NCBI RefSeq assembly: GCF_006636205.1
Contig: NZ_VIGB01000001.1
Span: forward strand, 62,001 to 126,000
From: Kitasatospora acidiphila
Lineage (GTDB): Bacteria > Actinomycetota > Actinomycetes > Streptomycetales > Streptomycetaceae
Direction: 5' to 3'
DNA: 64,000 nucleotides
Positions within the stretch are counted from its first letter, which is position 1. Each line of letters opens with the position of its first letter. A model generated the notes under the pieces. It was not told where the DNA came from, did not search any database, and saw only the letters and a program-made list of their open reading frames with translations. The translations under genes were made by a program, and so were the position numbers. Below are positions 17,264 through 25,458 of the stretch, one piece after another.

Positions 17264-19363
17264 TCAGACCTTCTCCACCCGCACCGCGCAGACCTTGAAC
17301 TCGGGCATCTTCGAGGTCGGGTCCAGCGCCGGGTTGGTCAGCGTGTTGGCCCGGCCCGCGCCCGACCAGTGGAAGGGCATGAAGACGGTGTCCGGCCGGA
17401 TCGCGTCGGTGATCCGGGCCGGGGCGACGGCGCGGCCGCGGCGCGAGACGACCGCCAGCGGCTCGCCGTCCGTGACTTCGAGCCGGGCCGCGAGCCGCGG
17501 GTGCAGCTCGACGAACGGGCCCGGCGCGGCGGCGGTGAGCTCGGCGACCCGCCGGGTCTGCGCGCCGCTCTGGTACTGGGCGAGCACCCGGCCCGTGGTC
17601 AGGTACAGCGGGTACTCCTGGTCCGGCTGCTCGGCTGCCGGGCGGTGGGTGACGGGGGCGAACCGGGCCCGGCCGTCCGGGGTGGCGAACCGGTCGAGGA
17701 ACAGCCGTGGGGTGCCCGGGTGGTCTTCGGCGGGGCAGGGCCAGAAGACGCCGTCCTCGGCTCGCAGCCGCTGGTAGTCGAGCCCGGCGTAGTCCGCCTG
17801 CCCGCCGGCCGAGGCGCGCCGAAGCTCGGCGAAGACGGTCTCCGGGTCGTCGTCGAACTCGGCCTGGGAGTCCAGCCGTTCGGCCAGCGCCCGCATGATC
17901 CACAGGTCGCTCCGCACCCCGGGCGGCGGTGCCACGGCCTGCCGGCGCAGGATCACCCGGCCCTCCAGATTGGTCATGGTCCCGGTCTCCTCCGCCCATT
18001 GGGTGCTGGGCAGCACCACGTCCGCGAGCTGGGCGGTCTCGGAGAGCACCGCGTCACAGACCACCAGCAGCTCCAACTCCCGCAGCCGCGCGGTGATGTG
18101 GGCCGCACGCGGGGCCGAGACGACCGGGTTGGAGCCCATCACCAGCAGCGCCCGCACGCCGTCCGGGCCGGGGCGGCCCAGGCTGTCCAGCAGCTCGTAG
18201 GCGGATCGGCCGCTGCGGGGCAGGGTGTCCGGGTCGACGCCCCACACCGCGGCGACGTGGGCGCGGGCGGCCGGGTCCTCGATGGAGCGGTAGCCGGGCA
18301 GTTGGTCGGCCTTCTGGCCGTGCTCGCGTCCGCCCTGGCCGTTGCCCTGGCCGGTGAGGCAGCCGTAGCCGGAGTACGGGCGTCCCGCCTTGCCGGCCGC
18401 CAGGCAGAGGTTGATCCAGGCGCCCACCGTGTCGGTTCCCTTGCTCTGCTGCTCGGGGCCGCGGGCGGTCAGCACCATGCCGGTTCGGGCTCGCCCGAAG
18501 TGTCGTGCTGCCTCGCGCAGTTGGCTCACCGGAACCCCGGTGACGGACTCCACCCGCTCGGGCCAGTGGGCCATGGCGGCCGCCCGGGCCGACTCGAAGC
18601 CGGTGGTGCGCTCGGCGACGAAGTCGGCGTCCACCGTCTGGTCGGCGATCAAGAGGTGCAACAGGCCCAGCGCCAGCGCCAGATCGGTGCCCGGCACGGG
18701 CTGCAGGTGCAGATCGGCCTGCTCGGCGGTGCGGGTGCGGCGCGGGTCCACCACGATCAAGGTGCCGCCGTTCTCGCGCAGTTCGCGGAAGTAGCGCAGC
18801 GCCGGCGGCATGGTCTCGGCCGGGTTGGCGCCGACCAGGATCAGGCACTCGGTGTGCGGGATGTCCGCGAGCGGGAACGGCAGGCCGCGGTCCAGGCCGA
18901 AGGCGAGCCGGCCAGCAGCGGCCGCCGAGGACATGCAGAACCGGCCGTTGTAGTCGATGGTCGCCGTGCCGAGCGCGACCCGGGCGAACTTGCCGAGCTG
19001 GTAGGCCTTTTCATTGGTCAGCCCGCCGCCGCCGAACACCCCCACCGCGTCCGCGCCGTGCTCGGCCCGGATCGCGGCGAGGCCCGCCGCCACCCGGTCC
19101 AGCACCTCGGCCCAAGTGGCAGCGCGCAGTTCGCCCCCGCCGGTGCGCACCAGCGGCGTACTGAGGCGGACGCCGGGGGCCAGCAGCGCAGCAGCGTTCT
19201 GGCCCTTGCCGCACAGCGCACCGCGGTTGACGGGGAAGTCGGCGCGCTCACGCACTTGCACCGGCACCGCACTGCCGATCGCCGTCGGAGCGAGCAGCAT
19301 GCCGCACTGCAGTGAGCAGTACGGGCAGTGCGTCGCCGTCGCGGCCGGGGTGGTGGTGGTCAT
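17264..19363 (-). CDS. assimilatory nitrate reductase catalytic subunit
   Basis: 699 residues of the DMSO-reductase family. The 4Fe-4S ligands C13, C16, C20 and C51 are seen in HCPYCSLQCGM and GALCGKG, followed by GGGLTNEKAYQLGKFAR and the molybdo-bis-MGD blocks LILVGANPAETMP, GYGCLTGQGNGQGGREHG and the C-terminal molydopterin dinucleotide domain ending FMPFHWSG. Lack of a Tat signal indicates a cytosolic assimilatory enzyme (NasC/NarB/NasA type). It heads the leftward five-gene operon. Confidence 0.94.
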   Translation of the reverse strand: MTTTTPAATATHCPYCSLQCGMLLAPTAIGSAVPVQVRERADFPVNRGALCGKGQNAAALLAPGVRLSTPLVRTGGGELRAATWAEVLDRVAAGLAAIRAEHGADAVGVFGGGGLTNEKAYQLGKFARVALGTATIDYNGRFCMSSAAAAGRLAFGLDRGLPFPLADIPHTECLILVGANPAETMPPALRYFRELRENGGTLIVVDPRRTRTAEQADLHLQPVPGTDLALALGLLHLLIADQTVDADFVAERTTGFESARAAAMAHWPERVESVTGVPVSQLREAARHFGRARTGMVLTARGPEQQSKGTDTVGAWINLCLAAGKAGRPYSGYGCLTGQGNGQGGREHGQKADQLPGYRSIEDPAARAHVAAVWGVDPDTLPRSGRSAYELLDSLGRPGPDGVRALLVMGSNPVVSAPRAAHITARLRELELLVVCDAVLSETAQLADVVLPSTQWAEETGTMTNLEGRVILRRQAVAPPPGVRSDLWIMRALAERLDSQAEFDDDPETVFAELRRASAGGQADYAGLDYQRLRAEDGVFWPCPAEDHPGTPRLFLDRFATPDGRARFAPVTHRPAAEQPDQEYPLYLTTGRVLAQYQSGAQTRRVAELTAAAPGPFVELHPRLAARLEVTDGEPLAVVSRRGRAVAPARITDAIRPDTVFMPFHWSGAGRANTLTNPALDPTSKMPEFKVCAVRVEKV

Positions 19364-19554
19364 GGCGACGAATCTGACGGGTGGGCGTTACACGGCCTTG
19401 TCCCGAGTGTTGCGCCCACGGCACACCTTGCTCACGCCGTGACCGGGACGGGGTGGGCCGGCCGACATCCGTCGTAACACGAGAAGGCGTTTCGCTAACG
19501 TCGGTTTGATCACCAGGCAACCTCCCGGTAACAGGAGCCCTCGAACCTGCGTCC
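19364..19554. promoter_or_regulatory. divergent promoter region of nitrate operon and nnaR
   Basis: This 191-bp gap must hold both promoters. GTTAC/GTAAC half-sites occur at 19387, 19474 and 19528 and a GTTTC at 19489, which resemble parts of actinobacterial GlnR boxes, but their spacing does not match the known consensus, so I do not call a GlnR site. Confidence 0.4.
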
Positions 19555-20673
19555 ATGGGCACCACAGAACATCCGCCGCTGACCGGCTTCACCGTCGGCG
19601 TCACCGCCGCACGGCGCCGCGACGAACTGGTCGCGCTGCTCACCCGGCGCGGCGCGCGCGTCATCGAGGCGCCGACGCTGCGCATCCTGCCGCTGGAGGA
19701 CGACCTGGCGCTGCGCCAGGCCACCGAGCAGTGCCTGCGGGCGCCGCTGGACTATGTGGTGGCCACCACCGGCCTGGGCTGGCGCGGCTGGATGAGCGCC
19801 GCCGACGGCTGGGGCCGGGGCGCCGAACTGGCCGCCGCCTGCCGAGACGCACTGGTGCTGACCCGCGGCCCGAAGGCGACCGGCGCGGTGCGGGCCAGCG
19901 GCCTGGACGAGGCCTGGTCGCCGGGCACCGAGGCCACCGACGAACTGCTGACCTGGCTGCTCGCCCGCCCACTGGCCGGCCGCCGGATCGCGGTGCAGGA
20001 GCACGGCATCCCGCTCGACGACTTCGCCGCCGCCCTGCGGGAACGCGGCGCCGAGGTGATCTCGGTGCCGGTCTACCGCTGGGCGCCACCGGACGACGCG
20101 GGGCCGGTGCGGCGGCTGGTCGAGCAGACCGCCCGCCGCGAGATCCACGCGATGACCTTCACCAGCGCGCCCGCGATCACCGCGTTCCTCACCACGGCGA
20201 GAGCCGACGGGCTGGACGGGCCGGTGCTGGACGCGCTGCGCGGCGAGACCCTGGCCGTCTGCGTCGGCCCGGTCTGCGCCCGCCCGCTGGTGGCGGCCGG
20301 CATCCCGGTGATCTGGCCGGAACGCGGGCGGCTCGGTGCCCTGGTGCGCACCCTCACCGAGGCCCTGCCCGCCCGGAGCCGGCAGGTGCTGACCGTGGCC
20401 GGCCGCGAACTGGTGCTCCAGGGCAACGCGTTGCTGGTGGCGGGCGAGAGCCACTGGCTCTCGCCCAAGAGCGCCACCCTGCTGCGCGCCCTTGCCGAGC
20501 ACCCCGGCTGGGTGCTCAGCCGCCCCGAACTGCTGCGCCGCGCCTGGGCGGACTCGGACGCCGACGAGCACGCGGTGGAAGCCGCGATCGCCCGGCTGAG
20601 ACAGTCGCTGGGACGGCACAGCGACCTGATCCGCACCGTGCCCAAGCGCGGCTACCGGCTGGCGACGGGGTGA
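19555..20673 (+). CDS. nnaR: NnaR-like regulator: uroporphyrinogen-III synthase domain plus winged helix
   Basis: 372 residues. Residues about 10-255 form a HemD-like bilobed domain (FTVGVTAARRRDELVALL, then MTFTSAPAITAFL and CVGPVCARPL). Residues about 270-370 are an OmpR-type winged helix ending VEAAIARLRQSLGRHSDLIRT-V-PKRGYRL. This fusion is the architecture of Streptomyces NnaR, which works with GlnR to activate nitrate and nitrite assimilation genes. Its divergent position next to those genes supports the role. It is coupled to the chelatase gene by GTGA. The only Shine-Dalgarno-like AGGAG lies about 18 bases upstream, so the exact start is less certain. Confidence 0.88.
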   Translation: MGTTEHPPLTGFTVGVTAARRRDELVALLTRRGARVIEAPTLRILPLEDDLALRQATEQCLRAPLDYVVATTGLGWRGWMSAADGWGRGAELAAACRDALVLTRGPKATGAVRASGLDEAWSPGTEATDELLTWLLARPLAGRRIAVQEHGIPLDDFAAALRERGAEVISVPVYRWAPPDDAGPVRRLVEQTARREIHAMTFTSAPAITAFLTTARADGLDGPVLDALRGETLAVCVGPVCARPLVAAGIPVIWPERGRLGALVRTLTEALPARSRQVLTVAGRELVLQGNALLVAGESHWLSPKSATLLRALAEHPGWVLSRPELLRRAWADSDADEHAVEAAIARLRQSLGRHSDLIRTVPKRGYRLATG

Positions 20674-21548
20674 CGGGCGTGCCCGGCCGCCCGACCCTGC
20701 TCGCCGTCGCCCACGGCACCCGGGCGGCGGCCGGGGTGGCGACCACCGAGGCGCTGCTGGCCCGGGTCCGGGCCCTGCGACCCGACCTTCGCGTCGAGTG
20801 CTGCTACCTGGACCTGGCCTCCCCCGCGCTCCCCGAGGCGCTGGCCCGGCTGCGCGGCGCGGTGGTCCTGGTGCCGCTGCTGCTGGGCACCGGCTACCAC
20901 CATCGGGTCGACATCCCCGCCGCCGTAGCCGCGGAGCCCCGGCCCCAGGCCCGGATCGCCCGCCCGCTGGGGCCGCACCCGCTGCTGGCGGCGGCGCTGA
21001 CGGACCGTCTGTACGCCGCCGGCTGGCGGCCACGGGCACCGCGGTCGGCCCTGGTGCTGGCGGCGGCCGGCTCCACCGACCCGGCCGCGGGCGTCGACAC
21101 GGCCGCGATGGCCGCCCTGCTGCGCGAGCACCTGCCCGGCCGCCCGCCCGTCGTGCCGGCGAACCTGTGCGGCGCCGGGCCCAGCCCCGCCGAGGCGGTC
21201 ACCGCGCTGCGGGCCGCCGGGCACCGGCAGGTCGCCGTCGCCGAATACCTGCTCGGCCCCGGCTTCTTCGCCCGCCGCGCGGCCGCCTCCGGCGCCTGCC
21301 TCACCTCCGCGCCGCTGGGCGCCCATGACGCGCTGGCCCGGCTGGTCGTGCTCCGCTACCAGGAGGCGCTGGCGTCACCGGCCCTTGCGTCAGCGACCCC
21401 AGTGCCCTTTCCAGCAGCACCCATTGCGGCAACGCCCGTTCCGTCAGCGGCTCTTGCGCCAGCGCCCGTTGCATCAGCGGCCCTTGCGACACCACCCGTT
21501 CCGTCAGCGCCCCTTGTGGCAACGCCCGTTCCGTCAGCGCCCGTTTGA
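20670..21548 (+). CDS. sirohydrochlorin chelatase (CbiX/SirB-like) with repeat tail
   Basis: 292 residues from GTG 20670. The active-site His is in LLAVAHGTR and the second half has VPLLLGTGYHHRVDIP and VAEYLLGPGFFARR, the two metal-facing sites of CbiX/SirB enzymes that insert Fe into sirohydrochlorin to give siroheme. Siroheme is needed by NirB, encoded in the divergent operon, so supply and use are co-located. The last ~55 residues are not part of the enzyme fold: they are a Pro/Val/Ser/Ala repeat made by a 30-bp tandem duplication (21405-21548). The end overlaps the convergent TPR-like gene by 15 bp. Confidence 0.88.
   Translation: MTGVPGRPTLLAVAHGTRAAAGVATTEALLARVRALRPDLRVECCYLDLASPALPEALARLRGAVVLVPLLLGTGYHHRVDIPAAVAAEPRPQARIARPLGPHPLLAAALTDRLYAAGWRPRAPRSALVLAAAGSTDPAAGVDTAAMAALLREHLPGRPPVVPANLCGAGPSPAEAVTALRAAGHRQVAVAEYLLGPGFFARRAAASGACLTSAPLGAHDALARLVVLRYQEALASPALASATPVPFPAAPIAATPVPSAALAPAPVASAALATPPVPSAPLVATPVPSAPV
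21405..21548 (+). repeat. 30-bp in-frame tandem repeat in chelatase C-terminus
   Basis: Units start at 21405, 21435, 21465, 21495 and 21525 (last one cut by the stop codon); a more divergent copy precedes them. Each unit encodes ten residues of the pattern Pro-Val-Pro-Ser-Ala-x-Leu-Ala-x-x. Because 30 is a multiple of three, copy number can change without losing the frame. Confidence 0.85.
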
Positions 21549-22151
21549 GCGCAGCACCTCCTCGACGGCTTCCAGGGTCTCCGCCGCATCCCGCATGCCC
21601 GCAGCGATCGCCCGCTCCAGCCAGACCTTGGCCTCGCCGGCCACCTCGGGGTTGTAACCGTCGCGCTGCATCAGCACCTTGGCCAGGCTCTCCTGCGCCA
21701 CCGGGTCGCCGGCATCCGCGCCGATCCGCAGCAGCGCCTCCGCCTCGGCCAGCCGGCCGGCGTCGACCAGCGGCCGGACCTCGTTGTGCAGGTGGGTGGT
21801 GGCCACGCCCAGCAGGTCCCACTGCTCCTCCGTGCCAAGGGCCGCGCCCGGCTTCCGCTGCAGCAGCCCGACCAGCGCATAGGTGGCGCGGAAGTCGCCG
21901 TCGGCGGACGACTCGCGGAGCACCTCCTCCGCACCGTCGGAGTTGCCCATCAGCCCCAGCGCGGACCCGAGCAGCGGCGCGACCCCGGTGTCACCGGCGT
22001 CCATCAGGATGCGCAGCAATTGGACCGCCACCGGGTAGTCGCCCGCGGTGTAGGCCTGGGCGGCCGCGTCGCGCATCGCCTGGAGCTCGGCGTCGCCGCT
22101 CCCGTCGACCCGATCGGCCGCCTCCTTCTTGCGTCGCCCGAATATGCCCAC
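21534..22151 (-). CDS. TPR/Sel1-like helical repeat protein
   Basis: 205 residues from GTG 22151, which has AAGGAG seven bases upstream. After a basic start (GIFGRRKKEAADR) the chain is a run of paired helices: AYTAGDYPVAVQLLRILMDAG, GNSDGAEEVLRESSADGD, GRLAEAEALLRIGADAGD-PVAQESLAKVL and EAKVWLERAIAAGMRDAAETL. The alternating small and bulky residues fit TPR or Sel1 repeats used for protein binding. No enzyme motif, signal or membrane span. Partner unknown. Confidence 0.75.
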   Translation of the reverse strand: MGIFGRRKKEAADRVDGSGDAELQAMRDAAAQAYTAGDYPVAVQLLRILMDAGDTGVAPLLGSALGLMGNSDGAEEVLRESSADGDFRATYALVGLLQRKPGAALGTEEQWDLLGVATTHLHNEVRPLVDAGRLAEAEALLRIGADAGDPVAQESLAKVLMQRDGYNPEVAGEAKVWLERAIAAGMRDAAETLEAVEEVLRSNGR

Positions 22152-22196
22152 TGTCCCACTCCTTCGTTCCACAACTCCGGCCGTGAGGAAGCAAAA

Positions 22197-23084
22197 CTAG
22201 CCCACCGGAGCCCGCAGGGCATCGACGGCGAGGCGGGCGGCGGTGCCGATCACGGCATCGGCGGCGGGGAGGGTGATGCTGGTGGCCGTGGCGCGGGTGA
22301 AGACCGCCACGGCGTAGCGACCGCCGTCCGGATACTCGATGACGCCGACCTCATGACGCAGGGTCGGCAGGGTGCCGGTCTTGCCGTGCACCCGCACATC
22401 GTCGAACGGGAAGCCGGAAGCAAGCCGGTGCGGCCAGACCTGGAGGCCGAGCAGGCGGCGCAGCGCGGCGCCGTGTTCGCCCGGGCAGGCCTGGTCGTAC
22501 CAGATCGCGGCGAGAAGTGCGGTCATCTCGCGGGCGGTGCTGCGGTTGGTGAAGGCGGGGTCGAGGACGCGCAGCCGGGCGACGACGGCCGGGTCCACCG
22601 GGGAGCCGGAGCCGGTGTCCTGGCGCAGCGCCGCGATCATGTCGCGGATCTTGTGCACGGCGACGGTGCGGGTCAGGCCCAGGTCGGCCATGGTGCCGTT
22701 GACGGCGTCCAGGCCGAGCTCGTCCCAGAGCAGGTCGGCGGCGGTGTTGTCGCTGACGGCGATGCTCAGGTAGGCGAGGTCGCGCAGCGAGAGCCGGGCG
22801 GCGTCCAGCATCGCGGCCAACCCGGTGGGGCCGTCGGTGCGACCGAAGGCCGGGATGTCGAGGCGGCGGGTCAGGTCGATCCGGCCCGCCGCAGCCTGGC
22901 GGAACAGCGTGGTGAGCACACAGAGCTTGTGGACGCTGGCAGTGCTCACCAAGGTGTCCGCGCCGTGGGCGAGTTCGGTACCGGTATCGAGGTCGCGGGC
23001 GTGCAGCAGGCCGGTCACTCCGGCCTCGGCGAAGGCCTCGGCGATCCGGGCGCGGGCGTGGGCGTTGCTGGTATCGCTTCTCAC
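22197..23084 (-). CDS. cytoplasmic class A beta-lactamase-like protein (BlaB-like)
   Basis: 295 residues with the serine penicillin-recognising motifs SVHK (S50-K53), SDN (111-113) and KTG (235-237), but no signal peptide or lipobox, so it should stay in the cytoplasm. The typical Glu-containing omega loop of active class A enzymes is not obvious. It is coupled by ATGA overlap to a LysR gene that is divergent from a true secreted beta-lactamase. This matches the S. cacaoi blaA-blaB operon, where BlaB is a cytoplasmic serine protein needed for beta-lactamase induction. It could instead be a plain serine hydrolase. Confidence 0.8.
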   Translation of the reverse strand: MRSDTSNAHARARIAEAFAEAGVTGLLHARDLDTGTELAHGADTLVSTASVHKLCVLTTLFRQAAAGRIDLTRRLDIPAFGRTDGPTGLAAMLDAARLSLRDLAYLSIAVSDNTAADLLWDELGLDAVNGTMADLGLTRTVAVHKIRDMIAALRQDTGSGSPVDPAVVARLRVLDPAFTNRSTAREMTALLAAIWYDQACPGEHGAALRRLLGLQVWPHRLASGFPFDDVRVHGKTGTLPTLRHEVGVIEYPDGGRYAVAVFTRATATSITLPAADAVIGTAARLAVDALRAPVG

Positions 23085-24031
23085 AGCGGGAACTCCGTGG
23101 CGGGCCGGGGGAAGAGCGGGCGGTTGGGCGGCTCGGCCAGCAGGCCGCCGGGGTCGGTGAGGGCCTGCTGGGCCGCATCGGCGAACAGTCCGACGGCCGG
23201 CCCGCCTGCGCCGGCCGGCCAGGCGGTGGAGGTGCGCCAGGTCAGCGGGGTTCCGACCAGTGGACGCCAGACGGTACCGGGTGGCGGGGCGGTCCGGGGC
23301 GCCAGGGCGACGGCGGTGCCGGTGAGCACCAGGGCGCGGGCGACGTCCGACCCGTGGTGCTGGTCGACCAGGGCCGCCGGGGCGCAGCCGTGCCGAGCCA
23401 GCGTGGTGAGCATCTCGTCGTACAGCGCCGGGGCGGTGGCGCGGGGGAAGAGCACCAGCTGTCGGCCGGTCAGGTCGGCCAGCGCCAGCTCCGCACGGTT
23501 CGCCTGGGGGCTGTCGGCGGCGAGCAGCACGCCGACCGGCTGGTGCAGCACCGCCCCGAAGGCCAGCCCGACGGCCGGGCAGGGGTGGCGGACTATCGCG
23601 ACGTCCACGGTGTGCTGGGTGAGTTCACGGGCCACCGCCGTGACCGGGAGCTCCCGCACGTCCAGCTGGGTGCCCGGGGAGGCGGCCCGGAACCGGGTGA
23701 GCAGGGCGGCCACCGCGGCCGGGCCGAGGTCGGGCGGCAGGGCGGCGCGCAGGGTGCCGGCTCGGCCGGTGCGCAGGTCGGACGCGGTGCCGAGGAGCCG
23801 GGCGGTGGATTCCAGCACTTCCTCGGTGTCGGCCAGCAGCAGCCGGCCTGCCGGGGTGAGGGCGACGCCGCGCGGACCGCGGTCGAAGAGCGTGATGCCC
23901 AACTCGCGTTCCAGACGCTGGATCCGCTGGGAGAGCGAGGGCTGGGCGATCCGCAGACGTTCCGCGGCCCGGCCGACGTGACCCTCCTCAGCGACGGCGC
24001 GGAAGTAGCGGAGGTGCCGCAGCAGGTCCAT
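23081..24031 (-). CDS. LysR-type regulator (BlaA/AmpR-like)
   Basis: 316 residues starting MDLLRHLRYFRAVAEEGHVG, a standard LysR helix-turn-helix through QPSLSQRIQRLERELG, followed by the substrate-binding domain. ATG 24031 is chosen because the longer frame would use TTG. It sits between the BlaB-like gene (downstream, overlapping) and the divergent beta-lactamase gene, so it is probably the activator of the lactamase gene and its own operon. The near-perfect palindrome at 24043-24058 lies in the shared control region. Confidence 0.87.
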   Translation of the reverse strand: MDLLRHLRYFRAVAEEGHVGRAAERLRIAQPSLSQRIQRLERELGITLFDRGPRGVALTPAGRLLLADTEEVLESTARLLGTASDLRTGRAGTLRAALPPDLGPAAVAALLTRFRAASPGTQLDVRELPVTAVARELTQHTVDVAIVRHPCPAVGLAFGAVLHQPVGVLLAADSPQANRAELALADLTGRQLVLFPRATAPALYDEMLTTLARHGCAPAALVDQHHGSDVARALVLTGTAVALAPRTAPPPGTVWRPLVGTPLTWRTSTAWPAGAGGPAVGLFADAAQQALTDPGGLLAEPPNRPLFPRPATEFPL

Positions 24032-24042
24032 GGGCAGCAATC

Positions 24043-24058
24043 ATAGGCAATTGGCTAT
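24043..24058. promoter_or_regulatory. candidate LysR operator
   Basis: ATAGGCAATTGGCTAT is a 16-bp inverted repeat with one mismatch pair and fits the T-N11-A LysR box. It starts 12 bases upstream of the LysR start codon in the divergent region. Confidence 0.6.
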
Positions 24059-24120
24059 CACTCCCGTCACGATCGAGGTCTTGGACTGGTCCGCTCACGA
24101 CCTGTTTAGCTGACGTCACA

Positions 24121-24211
24121 CCCGAGGTTCGGCAGGCCGGGGTTCGGCAACCCGAGATTCGCCAACGCGACGCTCGGTAGCCCGAGACTCAGAGCACCCG
24201 AGGTTCGGCAA
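24121..24211. repeat. six 15-bp tandem repeats in the beta-lactamase leader
   Basis: Units of consensus CCCGAGGTTCGGCAA begin at 24121, 24136, 24151, 24166, 24181 and 24197. They fill the space between the LysR-side promoter region and the ribosome binding site of the beta-lactamase gene. Confidence 0.75.
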
Positions 24212-24231
24212 CCCGTCGAGGAGACCCGCTG

Positions 24232-25143
24232 ATGACGCCCCTGTTCCCGAGGGCCGCCACCGCCCTGCTCGCGGCGGCCCTGCTCGCCGGCTGCTCGGCG
24301 AGCAGTGCCGCCACCCCGGCCGCACCGGCCGCACCGGGCTCCGCCGCCGGCAGCCCCACCCCGTCCACCGAGGCGTTCGCCCAACTCGAACAGCAGTTCG
24401 GCGCCCGCGTGGGCCTGTACGCACTCGACACCGGCAGCGACCGCGAGGTGGCCTACCACGCGGACGACCGGTTCGCCTTCGCCTCCACCATCAAGTCGCT
24501 CTCCGTCGGCACCCTGCTGCGGCACGCCTCCGACGCCGAGTTGGACAAGGTGGTGACCTACCACCAGGAGGACGTCCTGTCGTGGGCGCCGGTCACCTCG
24601 AAGCACGTGGCCGACGGCATGAAGCTGCGCGATCTGGCCACCGCCGCCATCGAGCAGAGCGACAACACGGCCGCCAACCTGGTCACCGCCGAGCTGGGCG
24701 GCCCGGCCGCCGTGCAGCAGGCCCTGCGCGACCTCGGCGACCGGACCACCAACGTCGACCGGACCGAGCCGACCCTCAACGAGGCGACCCCGGGCGACAC
24801 CCGCGACACCAGCACGCCCCGGGCGATGGCCACCGACCTGCGCCAGTACGTCCTCGGCGGCACCCTGGCCGGCGACCACCGGCAGCTGCTCACCGACTGG
24901 CTGGTCGGCAACACCACTGGCGGCCCGTACATCCGGGCGGGCGTACCCACCGGCTGGAAGGTCGGCGACAAGACCGGCAACGGCGGCTACGGCACCCGCA
25001 ACGACATCGGGATCCTCTGGCCGAACGACGGCCACGCCCCCATCGTCATCGCCGTGCTGACGGACCGTGGCAAGCCGGACGCCAAGTCGGACGACGCCCT
25101 GATCGCCCAGGCCACCAAGGCCGCCCTCGACGCACTCCACTGA
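24232..25143 (+). CDS. bla: class A beta-lactamase lipoprotein
   Basis: 303 residues. A signal peptide with lipobox LLAGC puts the lipidated Cys at 21, followed by a Pro/Ala linker. Catalytic motifs are all present: S85-T-I-K88 (Ambler S70-K73), S143-D-N145, E179 in EPTLN (Ambler E166) and K247-T-G249. It hydrolyses penicillins and cephalosporins outside the membrane, anchored or released by processing. GAGGAG lies eight bases before the ATG. Divergent LysR and BlaB-like genes suggest inducible expression. Confidence 0.95.
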   Translation: MTPLFPRAATALLAAALLAGCSASSAATPAAPAAPGSAAGSPTPSTEAFAQLEQQFGARVGLYALDTGSDREVAYHADDRFAFASTIKSLSVGTLLRHASDAELDKVVTYHQEDVLSWAPVTSKHVADGMKLRDLATAAIEQSDNTAANLVTAELGGPAAVQQALRDLGDRTTNVDRTEPTLNEATPGDTRDTSTPRAMATDLRQYVLGGTLAGDHRQLLTDWLVGNTTGGPYIRAGVPTGWKVGDKTGNGGYGTRNDIGILWPNDGHAPIVIAVLTDRGKPDAKSDDALIAQATKAALDALH

Positions 25144-25458
25144 CCCGAGGCCGCACAAACCGGCACCCTGTCTCGCCACCGCATGCTCGGTGTCACCACG
25201 ACGTGGACGCCGCAGCCCTCCCCGGTGCCGGTGCCCGGCTCCGCCAACTCGACGGCCTCGCCCCGATGTGCCGTCCGCCGTCCCCACCCACGGGAACCAC
25301 CTCGCCCTCCCGCTGACCGAGCCGGCCCGCGCCTGAGGAGGCCTGGGCGCGCTCCGGGCCGGGGTCCACCAGCCCAGCCCGGCAACCCAGTTCAGCCGCC
25401 CGGCTCACCAGGAGTCCTTCACTCCGTGAGCCGGCCAGCCGACGCCTATGCTCCCACC
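25144..25458. other. 315-bp intergenic region without visible gene
   Basis: No frame with protein-like composition or ribosome binding site, and no strong hairpin. It separates the beta-lactamase gene from the monophosphatase-like gene, both rightward. Confidence 0.4.

Noticed and set aside
19364..19554. GlnR box in the nitrate operon promoter
   Set aside because: GTTAC/GTAAC/GTTTC half-sites exist but none has the 6-bp spacing of the known consensus.
22197..23084. Second secreted beta-lactamase
   Set aside because: Motifs are present but there is no signal peptide, and the gene context fits a cytoplasmic BlaB-like regulator better.
24121..24211. CRISPR or iteron origin
   Set aside because: 15-bp units are contiguous with no spacers, and no replication gene or DnaA boxes are nearby.
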